This document shows, one piece after another, positions 17,940 through 26,195 of a DNA stretch of 64,000 nucleotides; within the stretch, counting starts at the first letter, position 1, and every line of letters starts with the position of its first letter. Under the pieces are notes generated by a model that had not been told where the DNA came from, searched no databases, and was given only the letters and a program-made list of their open reading frames with translations. The position numbers and the translations under genes were made by a program. This DNA comes from Clostridium thermobutyricum DSM 4928 (GTDB taxonomy: Bacteria > Bacillota > Clostridia > Clostridiales > Clostridiaceae): contig NZ_LTAY01000026.1 in assembly GCF_002050515.1 (NCBI RefSeq), positions 124,001 through 188,000 on the forward strand, written 5' to 3'.

Positions 17940-19094
17940 ATGATAGAAAAAATAAAAAATGAATGGCTGTCTAATATACAAAAAGATTTGTTATCTAGTT
18001 TTGTAGTAGGGCTTTCTATGATACCAGAGACAGCTGGATTTGCAATTATGGTTGGACTAAGTCCTAGTGTAGCTTTTTATACTACATTTTTTATGTCCTT
18101 TGTGTTATCCATAGTTGGCTCAAGAAAAGCTATGATAAGTGCAGCAGCAGGTTCAGTAGCTTTAGTGTTAGTTGGAGTTTGCAAAAATTATGGAGTTGAA
18201 TATATTGGGATAGTAACTGTAATGGCAGGAATAATACAAATACTCTTTGGAATATTTAAAATAGGAAAATTATTAAAATACATACCTGAATCAGTTATGT
18301 TTGGATTCGTAAATGCTTTAGGAATACTTCTTTTTAAAGAGCAATTTAAGTTTTTTTACGGACAATCTTATCAAATGTACATATTAGTTATAATTGGAAT
18401 ACTTATAATATATTTATTCCCTTTAATAACAAAAAAAGTTCCATCAAATTTAATTTGTATAATAGCAGTTACAGCAGTAGCTTTAATATTTAAAATGCAT
18501 GTTCCAAACTTAGGAACTATAGAGCATGGTGGAATGGAATTTAAATTTATGACATTACATAATTTAAACTTAAAAATTTTTATAGAGTTAATTCCTTATG
18601 CAGTATCTCTTGCACTAGTTGGAACTATAGAAAGTTTACTTACAGCAAAAACTTTAGATGACATAATTGGTGATTCTAGTGATAAAAATAAAGAGGCTAG
18701 AGGGCAAGGAATAGGAAATATCGTATCAGGACTTTTAGGTGGAATGACTGGATGTGCTTTAGTTGGGCAATCTATAATAAATAGTAAATCAGGAGCTAAA
18801 ACAAGACTTTCAACATTCTTTGCAGGATTTTCATTAATTGTATTAGTTCTTGTGTTTAATGACTATGTAACTAAAATTCCAATAGCAGCAGTAGTTGCAG
18901 TTATGATAATGATATCTATAACAACTTTTAATTTTAAATCTATAACAAACATAAGAAATATTAAAATTCAAGATACAATAAATATGATAATAGTTGTAAT
19001 ACTTGTATTATTTACAGATAACTTAGCCATAGGAGTCGTAGTTGGAGTTTTAATAAATTTATTATTTATAAAATCTGAAGGAATAGTTAAATAG
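17940..19094 (+). CDS. SulP-family anion transporter without STAS domain
   Basis: About 384 residues from the ATG at 17940, which sits a good distance behind GGGAGGAG; the ATG at 17937 is also possible. It matches the SulP/SLC26 membrane core: QKDLLSSFVVGLSMIPETAGFAIMVGLSP (the conserved first helices), the Ala/Gly-rich SAAAGSVALVLVG half-helix and GGMTGCALVGQSIINSKSGAKTRLS. Ten or more membrane helices are evident. The usual cytoplasmic STAS domain is missing: the protein stops soon after the last helix. The substrate (sulfate, bicarbonate or another anion) is not decidable. Confidence 0.88.
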   Translation: MIEKIKNEWLSNIQKDLLSSFVVGLSMIPETAGFAIMVGLSPSVAFYTTFFMSFVLSIVGSRKAMISAAAGSVALVLVGVCKNYGVEYIGIVTVMAGIIQILFGIFKIGKLLKYIPESVMFGFVNALGILLFKEQFKFFYGQSYQMYILVIIGILIIYLFPLITKKVPSNLICIIAVTAVALIFKMHVPNLGTIEHGGMEFKFMTLHNLNLKIFIELIPYAVSLALVGTIESLLTAKTLDDIIGDSSDKNKEARGQGIGNIVSGLLGGMTGCALVGQSIINSKSGAKTRLSTFFAGFSLIVLVLVFNDYVTKIPIAAVVAVMIMISITTFNFKSITNIRNIKIQDTINMIIVVILVLFTDNLAIGVVVGVLINLLFIKSEGIVK

Positions 19095-19133
19095 ATATTT
19101 AAATTGATTTAATATAAAAAATAATTAAAAGAT

Positions 19134-19176
19134 AAAAGCAGAAAGAAGTAAAAGGCTCTTTCTGCTTTTATTTTTT
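19134..19176 (+). terminator. Terminator after the SulP gene
   Basis: AAAAGCAGAAAGA and TCTTTCTGCTTTT are complementary around a short loop and followed by a T run. Confidence 0.85.
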
Positions 19177-19329
19177 AGAAAAATCTTACGGTTTTTACTA
19201 AAAAGAATAGTATTTTTACAAAAGAGTATTGTTAAGGAGATTAGAGAGTAGCATATAAAATGAAGAACAAATTATTTTAGAAGTTTATATTTTTAATTAA
19301 ATAAAATACATAAAAAGTGAGGTGATAGT

Positions 19330-20214
19330 ATGATAGAAGCTATGTCTGTTAATAAATCTATAAAAGATAAATACTTACTTAAAAATATAAATTTAGAGAT
19401 TAGAAAGGGAGATAAACTTGGAATAATTGGACCTGTAGGTTCAGGAAAAACAACATTACTAAGAGTAATTTTGGGGATATATAAAATCTCAAATGGAACT
19501 TTAAAGAAAAATGTAAAGCACATTGGCTTTATGCCATCTAGTAAAGGCTTATATGAAGAACTATCTGTAAAGGAAAATATAGAAGCTTATACAGGGTTAA
19601 AGATATTAAAAGAAAAAGATTTAATATATTTTTCTAAGAGGATAGGAGTTTTTGATTATATAGATAAAAAAGTTTCAAAGCTTTCTAGTGGTATGAAACA
19701 AAAAGCAGCACTTTTAATAGCTGTAAGTATGAATCCAGATTTATTAGTTTTAGATGAGCCAACAGCAAATCTAGATATTGAAACCCGGATTAATATACTA
19801 AATTTTCTAAAAGAATATTCAAAGGATAAGACAATTGTAATAACTTCTCATAATCTAAATGATATTGAAGAAATTTGTGATAAAGTTATTTTTATTAAAG
19901 ACGGTGAATTACAAATTAATAATTCTATAAAAGAAATAAAAAACAAATTTTCTGATGAAAGAGTAAAGCTTATATTTACTGAAAATATAAGTGTTGAAAA
20001 ATCAAAATTTATAAAAGATAAGATAAATGAAATTGTTATAGAAAAAAATTATATATTATTTGATGAAGAGAAAGTAGATATGTATTTGATTTTAGATGTT
20101 ATTAAATCTATGAATTTAATAATATTTGAAATTAGAAGAGAAAGTAAAAATCTTCAGGATATCTATTTGGATATTAGGAAAGGTGAATTGAGAGATGAGG
20201 AAGCTATTAAATAA
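19330..20214 (+). CDS. ABC transporter ATP-binding protein
   Basis: A 294-residue ATPase with Walker A GPVGSGKTT near residues 34-42, signature LSSGMKQ, Walker B LLVLDEP and H-loop ITSHN. The C-terminal ~85 residues form an extra domain as in ABC-2 (drug, lantibiotic or polysaccharide) ATPases. GAGGTGATAGT precedes the ATG. Its 3' end overlaps the permease gene by 20 bp, so the two proteins are co-translated. It lies directly upstream of an agr-like locus. Confidence 0.9.
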   Translation: MIEAMSVNKSIKDKYLLKNINLEIRKGDKLGIIGPVGSGKTTLLRVILGIYKISNGTLKKNVKHIGFMPSSKGLYEELSVKENIEAYTGLKILKEKDLIYFSKRIGVFDYIDKKVSKLSSGMKQKAALLIAVSMNPDLLVLDEPTANLDIETRINILNFLKEYSKDKTIVITSHNLNDIEEICDKVIFIKDGELQINNSIKEIKNKFSDERVKLIFTENISVEKSKFIKDKINEIVIEKNYILFDEEKVDMYLILDVIKSMNLIIFEIRRESKNLQDIYLDIRKGELRDEEAIK

Positions 20215-20800
20215 AGAAATTATATTTTTAAAAGTTAATATAAAAAGATGTTTATTTTTAGCTGTAATTGTAGCATTAATTAGTATGTTTATTATATTAA
20301 GAGGAACAGAAAGTTTACTTGATTTAAGGTTTATCTTAGGCTTAACTTCAAGTTCTTTTATCATAAATATAATTTTTGATTCAATGATGTTAGAGAAGAA
20401 AAATAAAAGCTTTGAAAAGATGCTTCAATTAAATAGTCTTATACAAATAATAAATTCAAAAGCAATAATTTCTTTTATCATATCAACTTTAATTTCTTTA
20501 TTATTTTCATTAATACTAATACTAAACAGGGGATATAACTTTAAAGATTTTTATATTGTACTTTTATTAGTGCCATTTTTAAATTTAGTATTTTCTAAAA
20601 TATTTTGTTTAATATTACTTTTAACTGACCAAGTAATTCTTATTCAAATTGTAAGTATGGCATTTGCACTATGTTATGTTATTCTTTTTACTTCGATAGA
20701 AAGGTTAGGGCTAGCAATTGCATTAGGGGGGCTTTCAATTTTTACATTTTTTATAGTTGATATTTTCATAAATAGAATCGAGATTGAAAAAATAATTTAA
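20195..20800 (+). CDS. ABC-2-like membrane subunit
   Basis: A 201-residue integral membrane protein with about six hydrophobic helices and short loops. It overlaps the ATPase gene and should be its membrane partner, a small ABC-2-type half. No family signature beyond topology is visible. A self-resistance or export role for a peptide is possible, given the miniprotein and the agr-type locus that follow, but that rests on position only. Confidence 0.75.
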   Translation: MRKLLNKEIIFLKVNIKRCLFLAVIVALISMFIILRGTESLLDLRFILGLTSSSFIINIIFDSMMLEKKNKSFEKMLQLNSLIQIINSKAIISFIISTLISLLFSLILILNRGYNFKDFYIVLLLVPFLNLVFSKIFCLILLLTDQVILIQIVSMAFALCYVILFTSIERLGLAIALGGLSIFTFFIVDIFINRIEIEKII

Positions 20801-20811
20801 GGGGGATACGA

Positions 20812-20973
20812 ATGTATAAAGTTATTTATATAATGCTTTTATTACTGGGGATATTAGGTATAGCTTTTGGATATAAAAAAGGAACTATAAAGGCAAAGGA
20901 TATTGGGGTTAAAGCTTTGTCTATAAGTTTAATACTAATTGTATTGGTAATTTTGACTATATTTATTAAATAA
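20812..20973 (+). CDS. 53-residue membrane miniprotein
   Basis: The ATG at 20812 follows GGGGGAT and opens a 53-residue protein with two hydrophobic helices (about 4-20 and 35-52) joined by a basic loop (YKKGTIKAKD). It starts 11 bp after the permease stop and is followed by a terminator, so it is the third gene of the ABC operon. It could be an accessory subunit of the transporter. I do not recognise a family. Confidence 0.75.
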   Translation: MYKVIYIMLLLLGILGIAFGYKKGTIKAKDIGVKALSISLILIVLVILTIFIK

Positions 20974-20984
20974 GGGGTAAATTT

Positions 20985-21016
20985 AACCACTAGATTTTAA
21001 TTCTAGTGGTTTTTTA
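20985..21016 (+). terminator. Terminator of the ABC/miniprotein operon
   Basis: AACCACTAGA and TCTAGTGGTT form a perfect 10-bp stem followed by six T. Confidence 0.88.
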
Positions 21017-21097
21017 AAAAAGAAATTTTTAGTATTAAAAATAAATATTATATTATATGGTAAAATTATATTAAACTATTAAAAATAGGAGGGGAAA

Positions 21098-21823
21098 ATG
21101 ATTAGAGTATATTTATGTGAAGATGATATATATCAAAGAGAGAAGTTAAAAAAGATTGTTGATAATGCAATAATAATAGAAAACTATGATATGGAAATTG
21201 GATTAGTAACAGACGATCCAGATATGATATTAGAAGACATAAGTAAAAATAAATGCTTAGGTTTATATTTCTTAGATATTGATTTAAAAAAAGATATAAA
21301 TGGAATTCAACTTGCTGAAAAAATAAGAAAATTAGACCCTAATGGCTCTATTGTGTTTATTACTACAAATTCAGAAATGAGTCATTTAACTTTTGCTTAC
21401 AAAATTGAAGCTATGGATTTTATTATAAAAGATAATTATAAAAACATAAGAGAAAAAGTAGAAGAATGTATAGCTTATGCAAATGAAAAATATTCTAATA
21501 AAAATAACTCAGAGGTTTTTTCCATAAAATCAGAAGATAAGATAGTCAATATTAGGTATAAAGATATTTTGTATTTCGAAACATCACAAACTATACATAG
21601 AATAATAGTAAATTGTAAAAATAGACAAGTTGAGTTCTATGGAAAAATGAAAGAATTAGAAAAAGAACTAGCAGATTATAATTTTTGCAGATGCCATACT
21701 TCTTTTTTAGTAAATAAAGATAATATAAAAGAAATTGATAAGAAAAAAAGATTAGTATATATGAGTAATGGAGATGTATGTTTAGCTTCTTTTAGAGGAA
21801 TGAAATCTCTTATAGAAAAATAA
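21098..21823 (+). CDS. LytTR-type response regulator (AgrA-like)
   Basis: A 241-residue regulator. The receiver domain (1-125) has the acidic pair Asp9/Asp10 (CEDD), phospho-acceptor Asp60 (YFLDIDL) and the conserved Lys of DFIIKDN. A LytTR DNA-binding domain fills residues 140-241 (VFSIKSEDKIVNIRYKDILYFETS, then FCRCHTSFLVNKDNI). LytTR regulators control virulence and bacteriocin genes in Firmicutes. The gene is followed by agrB-, agrD- and sensor-like genes, so it is the natural output of that circuit. GGAGGGG precedes the ATG. Confidence 0.92.
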   Translation: MIRVYLCEDDIYQREKLKKIVDNAIIIENYDMEIGLVTDDPDMILEDISKNKCLGLYFLDIDLKKDINGIQLAEKIRKLDPNGSIVFITTNSEMSHLTFAYKIEAMDFIIKDNYKNIREKVEECIAYANEKYSNKNNSEVFSIKSEDKIVNIRYKDILYFETSQTIHRIIVNCKNRQVEFYGKMKELEKELADYNFCRCHTSFLVNKDNIKEIDKKKRLVYMSNGDVCLASFRGMKSLIEK

Positions 21824-21960
21824 AAGTCAAAAAAATATATAAAAAGATAAAAACAACACTTTTTATAAAAATTTAGACGTTTATTATTAAATTTATACAG
21901 AAAACTACAAATAATGTATACTTATGCCATAAGGTAAGTAAATGGGGTGATGAAATTAAT

Positions 21961-22527
21961 ATTAAAAAATTTAATTCACACGAATTGTCCAAGCTTATAA
22001 TAAAGCATATTGAAAAATTTATAGATGAAGAAGTTTATTCAATATCAAAAGTTAGACTTGGAATAGAAATTATGCTGATTAACATAAGTAAATTTATAGT
22101 TTTATTTATAACAGCATACTTACTTAATGTAATTATTCCGACAATAATAGTTTTAATAGGATTTGCTTTTATCAGAAGAACTGGTGGAGGAATTCACGCC
22201 AAAACAAGTTTTAGATGTACAGTATTTTCTGTTGGGGGATTAGTCTTAGGAGCTATAATAGCTTTAAGGTTAAATTTAAATATATGGGTATATTTCTTAG
22301 CATTAATAGTTTTTAATGTTATAATTTATAAATATGCACCTAGAGATACTGAAAAAAATCCTATAAAAGATAGTAAAAAGAGGATTAGATTAAGAAATAT
22401 AACTTTAAGAAATATGAATTTATTAGCCTTAGCCTCTTTATTTTTTGATAAAAAAGTTATATCATTAATCTTCATGGGATTTTTACTAGCTATAATTACG
22501 ATTTTACCTATGAATAAAAATTCATAG
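21961..22527 (+). CDS. agrB: AgrB-like peptide-processing membrane protease
   Basis: An AgrB cysteine endopeptidase that cuts the C-terminal tail of the AgrD propeptide and cyclises it. The family core is GGGIHAKTSFRC, with the catalytic His and Cys seven residues apart, followed by hydrophobic helices. The start is unclear. The frame has no ATG or GTG. TTG at 21985 lacks a ribosome binding site. ATT at 21955 or 21961 lies behind GGGGTGA, and the residues it would add (INIKKFNSHELS) look like a normal AgrB N-terminus. An out-of-frame ATG at 21950 reads only 16 codons. A lost or gained base near 21950 is the alternative. Functional assignment is firm; the start is not. Confidence 0.85.
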   Translation: MKKFNSHELSKLIIKHIEKFIDEEVYSISKVRLGIEIMLINISKFIVLFITAYLLNVIIPTIIVLIGFAFIRRTGGGIHAKTSFRCTVFSVGGLVLGAIIALRLNLNIWVYFLALIVFNVIIYKYAPRDTEKNPIKDSKKRIRLRNITLRNMNLLALASLFFDKKVISLIFMGFLLAIITILPMNKNS

Positions 22528-22561
22528 ATTAAAATAAAAAATTATTAGGGGGAACTAGAAA

Positions 22562-22699
22562 ATGAGAGAAGATTTATTAAAAAAAGTTTGTTCAAAATTT
22601 GCAAAGGTTGCAGAAAAAAGTGTGGACGATAACCCAGTAACATATTCACCATTCCTTTTTGGATATGAAATTGAACTAGAAGAAAAAGAAGAAAAATAA
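22562..22699 (+). CDS. agrD: AgrD-like propeptide with a predicted Ser-lactone core
   Basis: A 45-residue peptide, start behind GGGGG at 22547. It has the three-part AgrD layout: an amphipathic basic helix (about 1-20), a short core, and an acidic tail (YEIELEEKEEK) that corresponds to the YEPEVP-like AgrB recognition tail. The core reads NPVTYSPFLFG. There is no cysteine in it; the only Cys is residue 10 in the leader. A five-residue ring S-P-F-L-F closed through Ser would be a lactone, as in the Enterococcus GBAP and Staphylococcus intermedius-group peptides. It sits between agrB and the sensor gene, 3 bp before the latter. Confidence 0.85.
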   Translation: MREDLLKKVCSKFAKVAEKSVDDNPVTYSPFLFGYEIELEEKEEK

Positions 22700-22702
22700 A
22701 AA

Positions 22703-23989
22703 ATGAGAATTTTTGAAGTAAGTGTATCTGTAGCATATATATATTTATTAATATTTTTATCTAAGGCTGTAAACCTAAAAAAAATTGATTATATTAAAAA
22801 TATTATAATCACAATATTAGTAGGTGTTATATTTTATGAGATAAATCAAATAGCATGTATCATTTCAATTTTAGTGATATTGATATACTTGATAGGTAAG
22901 GTTGATGAAAATTATAAAAAAAGCTTATTTGTAAGTCTTATTGCTATAATTATGCAATCTATTTGTTCTTACTTCGTTGGAAGTGTCCTAGAGACACTTC
23001 CTTTACAACAATCATTATTTGATACTATATTTGGGGTTATAATTTCTTATAGTGTTTTGGGTGTTTTTATATTTGGATTAGGTGTAGTTATATTTGAAAT
23101 AGTTAATATAAGAGATATAGATTTTAATGAAAATAACTTGTATATAAACAGTGTTATAGCGATTTTTATAGTGTTTTGTGCTATAGTTTATTACAATATT
23201 TATAGTCTACAATCTGATTCGTTAACAGTTACAGGAAAATATGCAATACTAATTATATTGATGTCTCTTATTGTAATACTAGCTTTATTTGTTGGAATAA
23301 AAGGATTTTATAATGATAGAGATTTAAAAATAAAAGATAATGAGCTTAAAGCACTGCAAAATTATATTAATGAAACAGAAGATGCTTATTTAGAAATGAG
23401 AAAATTTAAGCATGATTATATAAATATCCTTTCATCAATTGCGGGCTATATATGTGATGAAGATATGAAAGGATTAGAGGATTATTTTAATAAAAAAATA
23501 GCTCCTTTAAACAATACATTAGAAAATGAAAGTTTAAAACTAGCAAGTTTAAAAAATGTAAAGGCTACAGAAATAAAGGGAATATTAACAATAAAAACAA
23601 TACAAGCTCAAAATAAGGGGATAAATATTGATATCGAAATTTTAGAAGAAATAGAATCTATAAGTTGGGATACAATATTAGCTTGTAGAGGAATTGGAAT
23701 TTTAATGGATAATGCCATAGAAGCGGCAGAAGAATGCAATTATAAAAAAATAAATTTAGCGTTAATAAAAAAAGAAAAATCTAAGATAATTATTATTCAA
23801 AACACATATAAACATAAAAATATCAACGTAAAGAAGATATATGAACAATCTTACTCAACCAAAGGAAATGATAGAGGACTCGGTCTATCAACATTAAAAG
23901 AAAGTATTAGTAAAGCTAATAACATAATTTTAGATACGCAAATAAGTGAAGAATTCTTCACTCAAATAATAACAATACAAGATATATAA
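22703..23989 (+). CDS. agrC: AgrC-like GHKL sensor histidine kinase
   Basis: A 428-residue receptor kinase. Six or so membrane helices fill residues 1-200. The dimerisation and phosphotransfer helix has His237 in RKFKHDYINILSSIAGYI. The GHKL ATPase follows, with GIGILMDNAIEAAEE (N box) and DRGLGLSTLKE (G box). This is the HPK10 class that binds cyclic autoinducing peptides. It begins 3 bp after agrD and should detect that peptide and phosphorylate the LytTR regulator at 21098. A strong terminator ends the locus. Confidence 0.92.
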   Translation: MRIFEVSVSVAYIYLLIFLSKAVNLKKIDYIKNIIITILVGVIFYEINQIACIISILVILIYLIGKVDENYKKSLFVSLIAIIMQSICSYFVGSVLETLPLQQSLFDTIFGVIISYSVLGVFIFGLGVVIFEIVNIRDIDFNENNLYINSVIAIFIVFCAIVYYNIYSLQSDSLTVTGKYAILIILMSLIVILALFVGIKGFYNDRDLKIKDNELKALQNYINETEDAYLEMRKFKHDYINILSSIAGYICDEDMKGLEDYFNKKIAPLNNTLENESLKLASLKNVKATEIKGILTIKTIQAQNKGINIDIEILEEIESISWDTILACRGIGILMDNAIEAAEECNYKKINLALIKKEKSKIIIIQNTYKHKNINVKKIYEQSYSTKGNDRGLGLSTLKESISKANNIILDTQISEEFFTQIITIQDI

Positions 23990-24016
23990 TTCTTACTACA
24001 AAATTAAATTGTGCAA

Positions 24017-24049
24017 AATAAGTGAGCTTTTTAGCTCACTTATTTTTTT
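24017..24049 (+). terminator. Terminator of the agr-like locus
   Basis: AATAAGTGAGCT and AGCTCACTTATT form a perfect 12-bp stem followed by T residues. Confidence 0.88.
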
Positions 24050-24053
24050 ATAA

Positions 24054-24088
24054 AAAAAGTAAGATATATTTTTATACCTTACTTTTTC
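24054..24088 (-). terminator. Terminator of the acid phosphatase gene
   Basis: AAAAAGTAAG-A-TATA pairs with TATA-C-CTTACTTTTT. On the minus strand it ends in a T run downstream of the phosphatase stop. Confidence 0.7.
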
Positions 24089-24139
24089 ACAGAATTCTAA
24101 ATACATGTTATTAATTAAATTTTATAATATGTATTATTT

Positions 24140-25030
24140 TTATGCTTTATTGTGATATACTTTTCCAGTTGTTGGATTAAAGGTTTCTATTCCTTTATTA
24201 AATACTTCAACTTGTTGAGAATTAGTTAATTTTTTATCATCATCTAATGCTCCAATGTAGTTACCGTAAATAGGATTTGGGATAGCTATAAATTTAGAAC
24301 CCCAATCATTTTTATATTCAGTAACTTGTTGTTTTTCTTCAGCACTATTACCATGGAATATATTTCCCATATCAGATAGCTGGTCTCCAACAAACATAAC
24401 TACATCATAATTTTTTTCAATTTCATCAAAAGTTGGTTGTTTACCACTTTGACCAGGAGGTAATAATATAACATGTCCTGGTTCATTTGCTTGTGCAAAT
24501 CCAAGCTTGGTCATTTCTTCTACAGTAGGTTTTAATTCATTTTGTGATCTACCAGAAACATAGAATACTTGAACACCATCTTTTGCTGCTTGTTGTGTAA
24601 ATTCAACTGAACCTGGAATAGCAGTATCTTTTTTCTCATTAACCCATTTATTCCATATTGAATATTGGAATCCGTCATTATCATTTAGAATTTCATAACC
24701 TTGGAATGGAGCTGTACTAAGACAAGTTTCATCTAAATCTAGTATTACTGCTTTAGGTTTTGAACTAGGTTCTTGAACCATTTTAGATAAACTTGCTGTT
24801 GCTGCATTATAAGCTTGATATTCTAATGATTCTGCTTCGCCACTATTTTCAAGCCAATTGTAAGCAGCTTTCATATAATTTCCTAATTGGTTTTTATTAA
24901 CTGTATTTTTATAAGTATTTAATTTTTTAGTATATATGTAATAAAAAGTAGCTCCCGTAATTAAAGCACTAATTATAGCACCGGTTAAAAATATAATTAA
25001 ACCAGTAAATACTCTTTTTTTCTTATGCAC
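24140..25030 (-). CDS. HAD-family acid phosphatase, lipoprotein e(P4)-like
   Basis: A 296-residue exported phosphatase read from a GTG with AAGGAG nine bases upstream. Residues 8-32 form an uncleaved N-terminal anchor; there is no lipobox cysteine, unlike true e(P4). HAD motif I is DLDETCL, with Asp98 as nucleophile and Asp100 as acid/base. Motif II is the Ser of YVSGR and motif III/IV is FVGDQLSDMG. WNKWV and EPGHVILLPPG are family-typical. It likely releases phosphate from nucleotides or phosphomonoesters outside the cell. Three PhoP-like half-sites upstream suggest induction by phosphate starvation. Confidence 0.9.
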   Translation of the reverse strand: MHKKKRVFTGLIIFLTGAIISALITGATFYYIYTKKLNTYKNTVNKNQLGNYMKAAYNWLENSGEAESLEYQAYNAATASLSKMVQEPSSKPKAVILDLDETCLSTAPFQGYEILNDNDGFQYSIWNKWVNEKKDTAIPGSVEFTQQAAKDGVQVFYVSGRSQNELKPTVEEMTKLGFAQANEPGHVILLPPGQSGKQPTFDEIEKNYDVVMFVGDQLSDMGNIFHGNSAEEKQQVTEYKNDWGSKFIAIPNPIYGNYIGALDDDKKLTNSQQVEVFNKGIETFNPTTGKVYHNKA

Positions 25031-25093
25031 TTTAAAAGTCTCCTTAGTTTAAATTTATGTTAATGAGATTTTATCAATATAAAAAGGAATTAA

Positions 25094-25121
25094 AGTGAAG
25101 TTCATGTGAATTTCATGTGAA
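25094..25121 (-). promoter_or_regulatory. PhoP-type operator: three TTCACA/T half-sites at 11-bp steps
   Basis: On the minus strand, TTCACA (25116-25121), TTCACA (25105-25110) and TTCACT (25094-25099) lie exactly 11 bp apart about 65-90 bp before the acid phosphatase start. Bacillus and clostridial PhoP binds tandem TT(A/C/T)ACA-like repeats with 11-bp periodicity. Confidence 0.7.
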
Positions 25122-25244
25122 GAGAAATTAAGATTAAATTAAATTATATAAATATTGGTTAGTTATATTTTCTATGATTGTCCACAAAAATATATCAAAA
25201 AAAATTTTTTATAAAAAAAAATAAAAAAATTTTTCAAAAATTTT

Positions 25245-25275
25245 ATCCCAAATTTAATTTTCTGAATACTTATTA
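25245..25275 (+). promoter_or_regulatory. Promoter-like motif ATCCCAAA-N13-ATACTTATTA
   Basis: This two-block element ends 32 bp before the replisome organizer start. The same blocks at the same 13-bp spacing occur at 49423-49453 before the DUF1659 gene and, as far as I could see, nowhere else upstream of a gene in the window. Neither block resembles sigma-A boxes. It may be an alternative sigma-factor promoter. Confidence 0.5.
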
Positions 25276-25307
25276 TGTAGATAGATAATTTAGGAGGGAA
25301 TATTATT

Positions 25308-26093
25308 ATGAAAAAAAGTATTTTAGGGTTTGACCAAGAAAAAGCATTAAAGATGGGATTAGAATTAAAGGATGTAATTATTTTAAGAGCAGTAAAAGAT
25401 TTAATTGAAAGTAATGCTTTAATTAAAAGAGAGATTGATGGAAAAGAATTTTATTGGGTTAAGACAAAAGCTATTTTAGAGGCATATCCAATGTTAGATA
25501 TAAAAACAAATGATTCTGTTAGAAGAAGATTAAAGAAATTAGTTGATAAAGGGCTTTTAACATATAAGCTAGTTAAAGAAAATGGAACTTTTACTTTTTA
25601 TAATAAAACAAATCTTTTAGATAAACTTTTTGTTTATAACGAAAGGTTAGATTTAGCATGCAAAAAAGCAACCGATTCAAAAGAAAAGAAGGGTAATAAT
25701 ATAGAAACAGGTGATTGCGATTTAAATATCGGAACAAATAATAATAATAAAAAACATAATAATAAAAAAAATAAATACAAAAAAGATTTTGCAAGAGAGG
25801 TTATAAATTATTTAAACTTAGCTTTAAAAACTAAATACAGAGAAAATTCAAAAGAATCTTTAAACAAAATTGGAGCTTTAGTTGAGGAAGGATTTACTTT
25901 AGAGGACTTTAAGACTGTTATAAACAAAAAGAAAAAAGATTGGTCAGGAACTCCTTATGAAAAATATTTAAGACCTTCAACACTTTTTAGAAAATCAAAT
26001 TTTGAAGAGTATTTAAATCAAGTTGAAACAAAGAAAAAGACAGTTTATAAGAGTGTTTATAAAGAAGCTGATTTAAGTGATTGGGATGATTAA
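25308..26093 (+). CDS. Phage-type replisome organizer with conserved phage C-terminal domain
   Basis: A 261-residue protein. The N-terminal ~105 residues form a winged-helix replisome-organizer domain (LELKDVIILRAVKDLIES, then KTNDSVRRRLKKLVDKGLLTYKLV). A poly-Asn/Lys linker at about 143-163 leads to the conserved phage C-terminal domain (VINYLNLALKTKYRENSKESLNKIGALVEEGF, SGTPYEKYLRPSTLFRKSNFEEYLN). Such proteins bind an origin and recruit DnaB. The neighbour downstream is a DnaB-type helicase, but no integrase or structural phage genes are present. GGAGGG precedes the ATG. Confidence 0.85.
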   Translation: MKKSILGFDQEKALKMGLELKDVIILRAVKDLIESNALIKREIDGKEFYWVKTKAILEAYPMLDIKTNDSVRRRLKKLVDKGLLTYKLVKENGTFTFYNKTNLLDKLFVYNERLDLACKKATDSKEKKGNNIETGDCDLNIGTNNNNKKHNNKKNKYKKDFAREVINYLNLALKTKYRENSKESLNKIGALVEEGFTLEDFKTVINKKKKDWSGTPYEKYLRPSTLFRKSNFEEYLNQVETKKKTVYKSVYKEADLSDWDD

Positions 26094-26195
26094 AGTTAAG
26101 AAAATTAGGGGTTAGTAAAATTTAAAAGAGTAGATAATCTTTAAGTGATTTGAAATTAAAAAGGGCGTGGACAAGCTTTAGTGAGGGGTTAAATT

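Noticed and set aside
21830..21950. Looked for paired LytTR/VirR boxes before agrB.
   Set aside because: No convincing direct repeats with the expected spacing could be found by eye.
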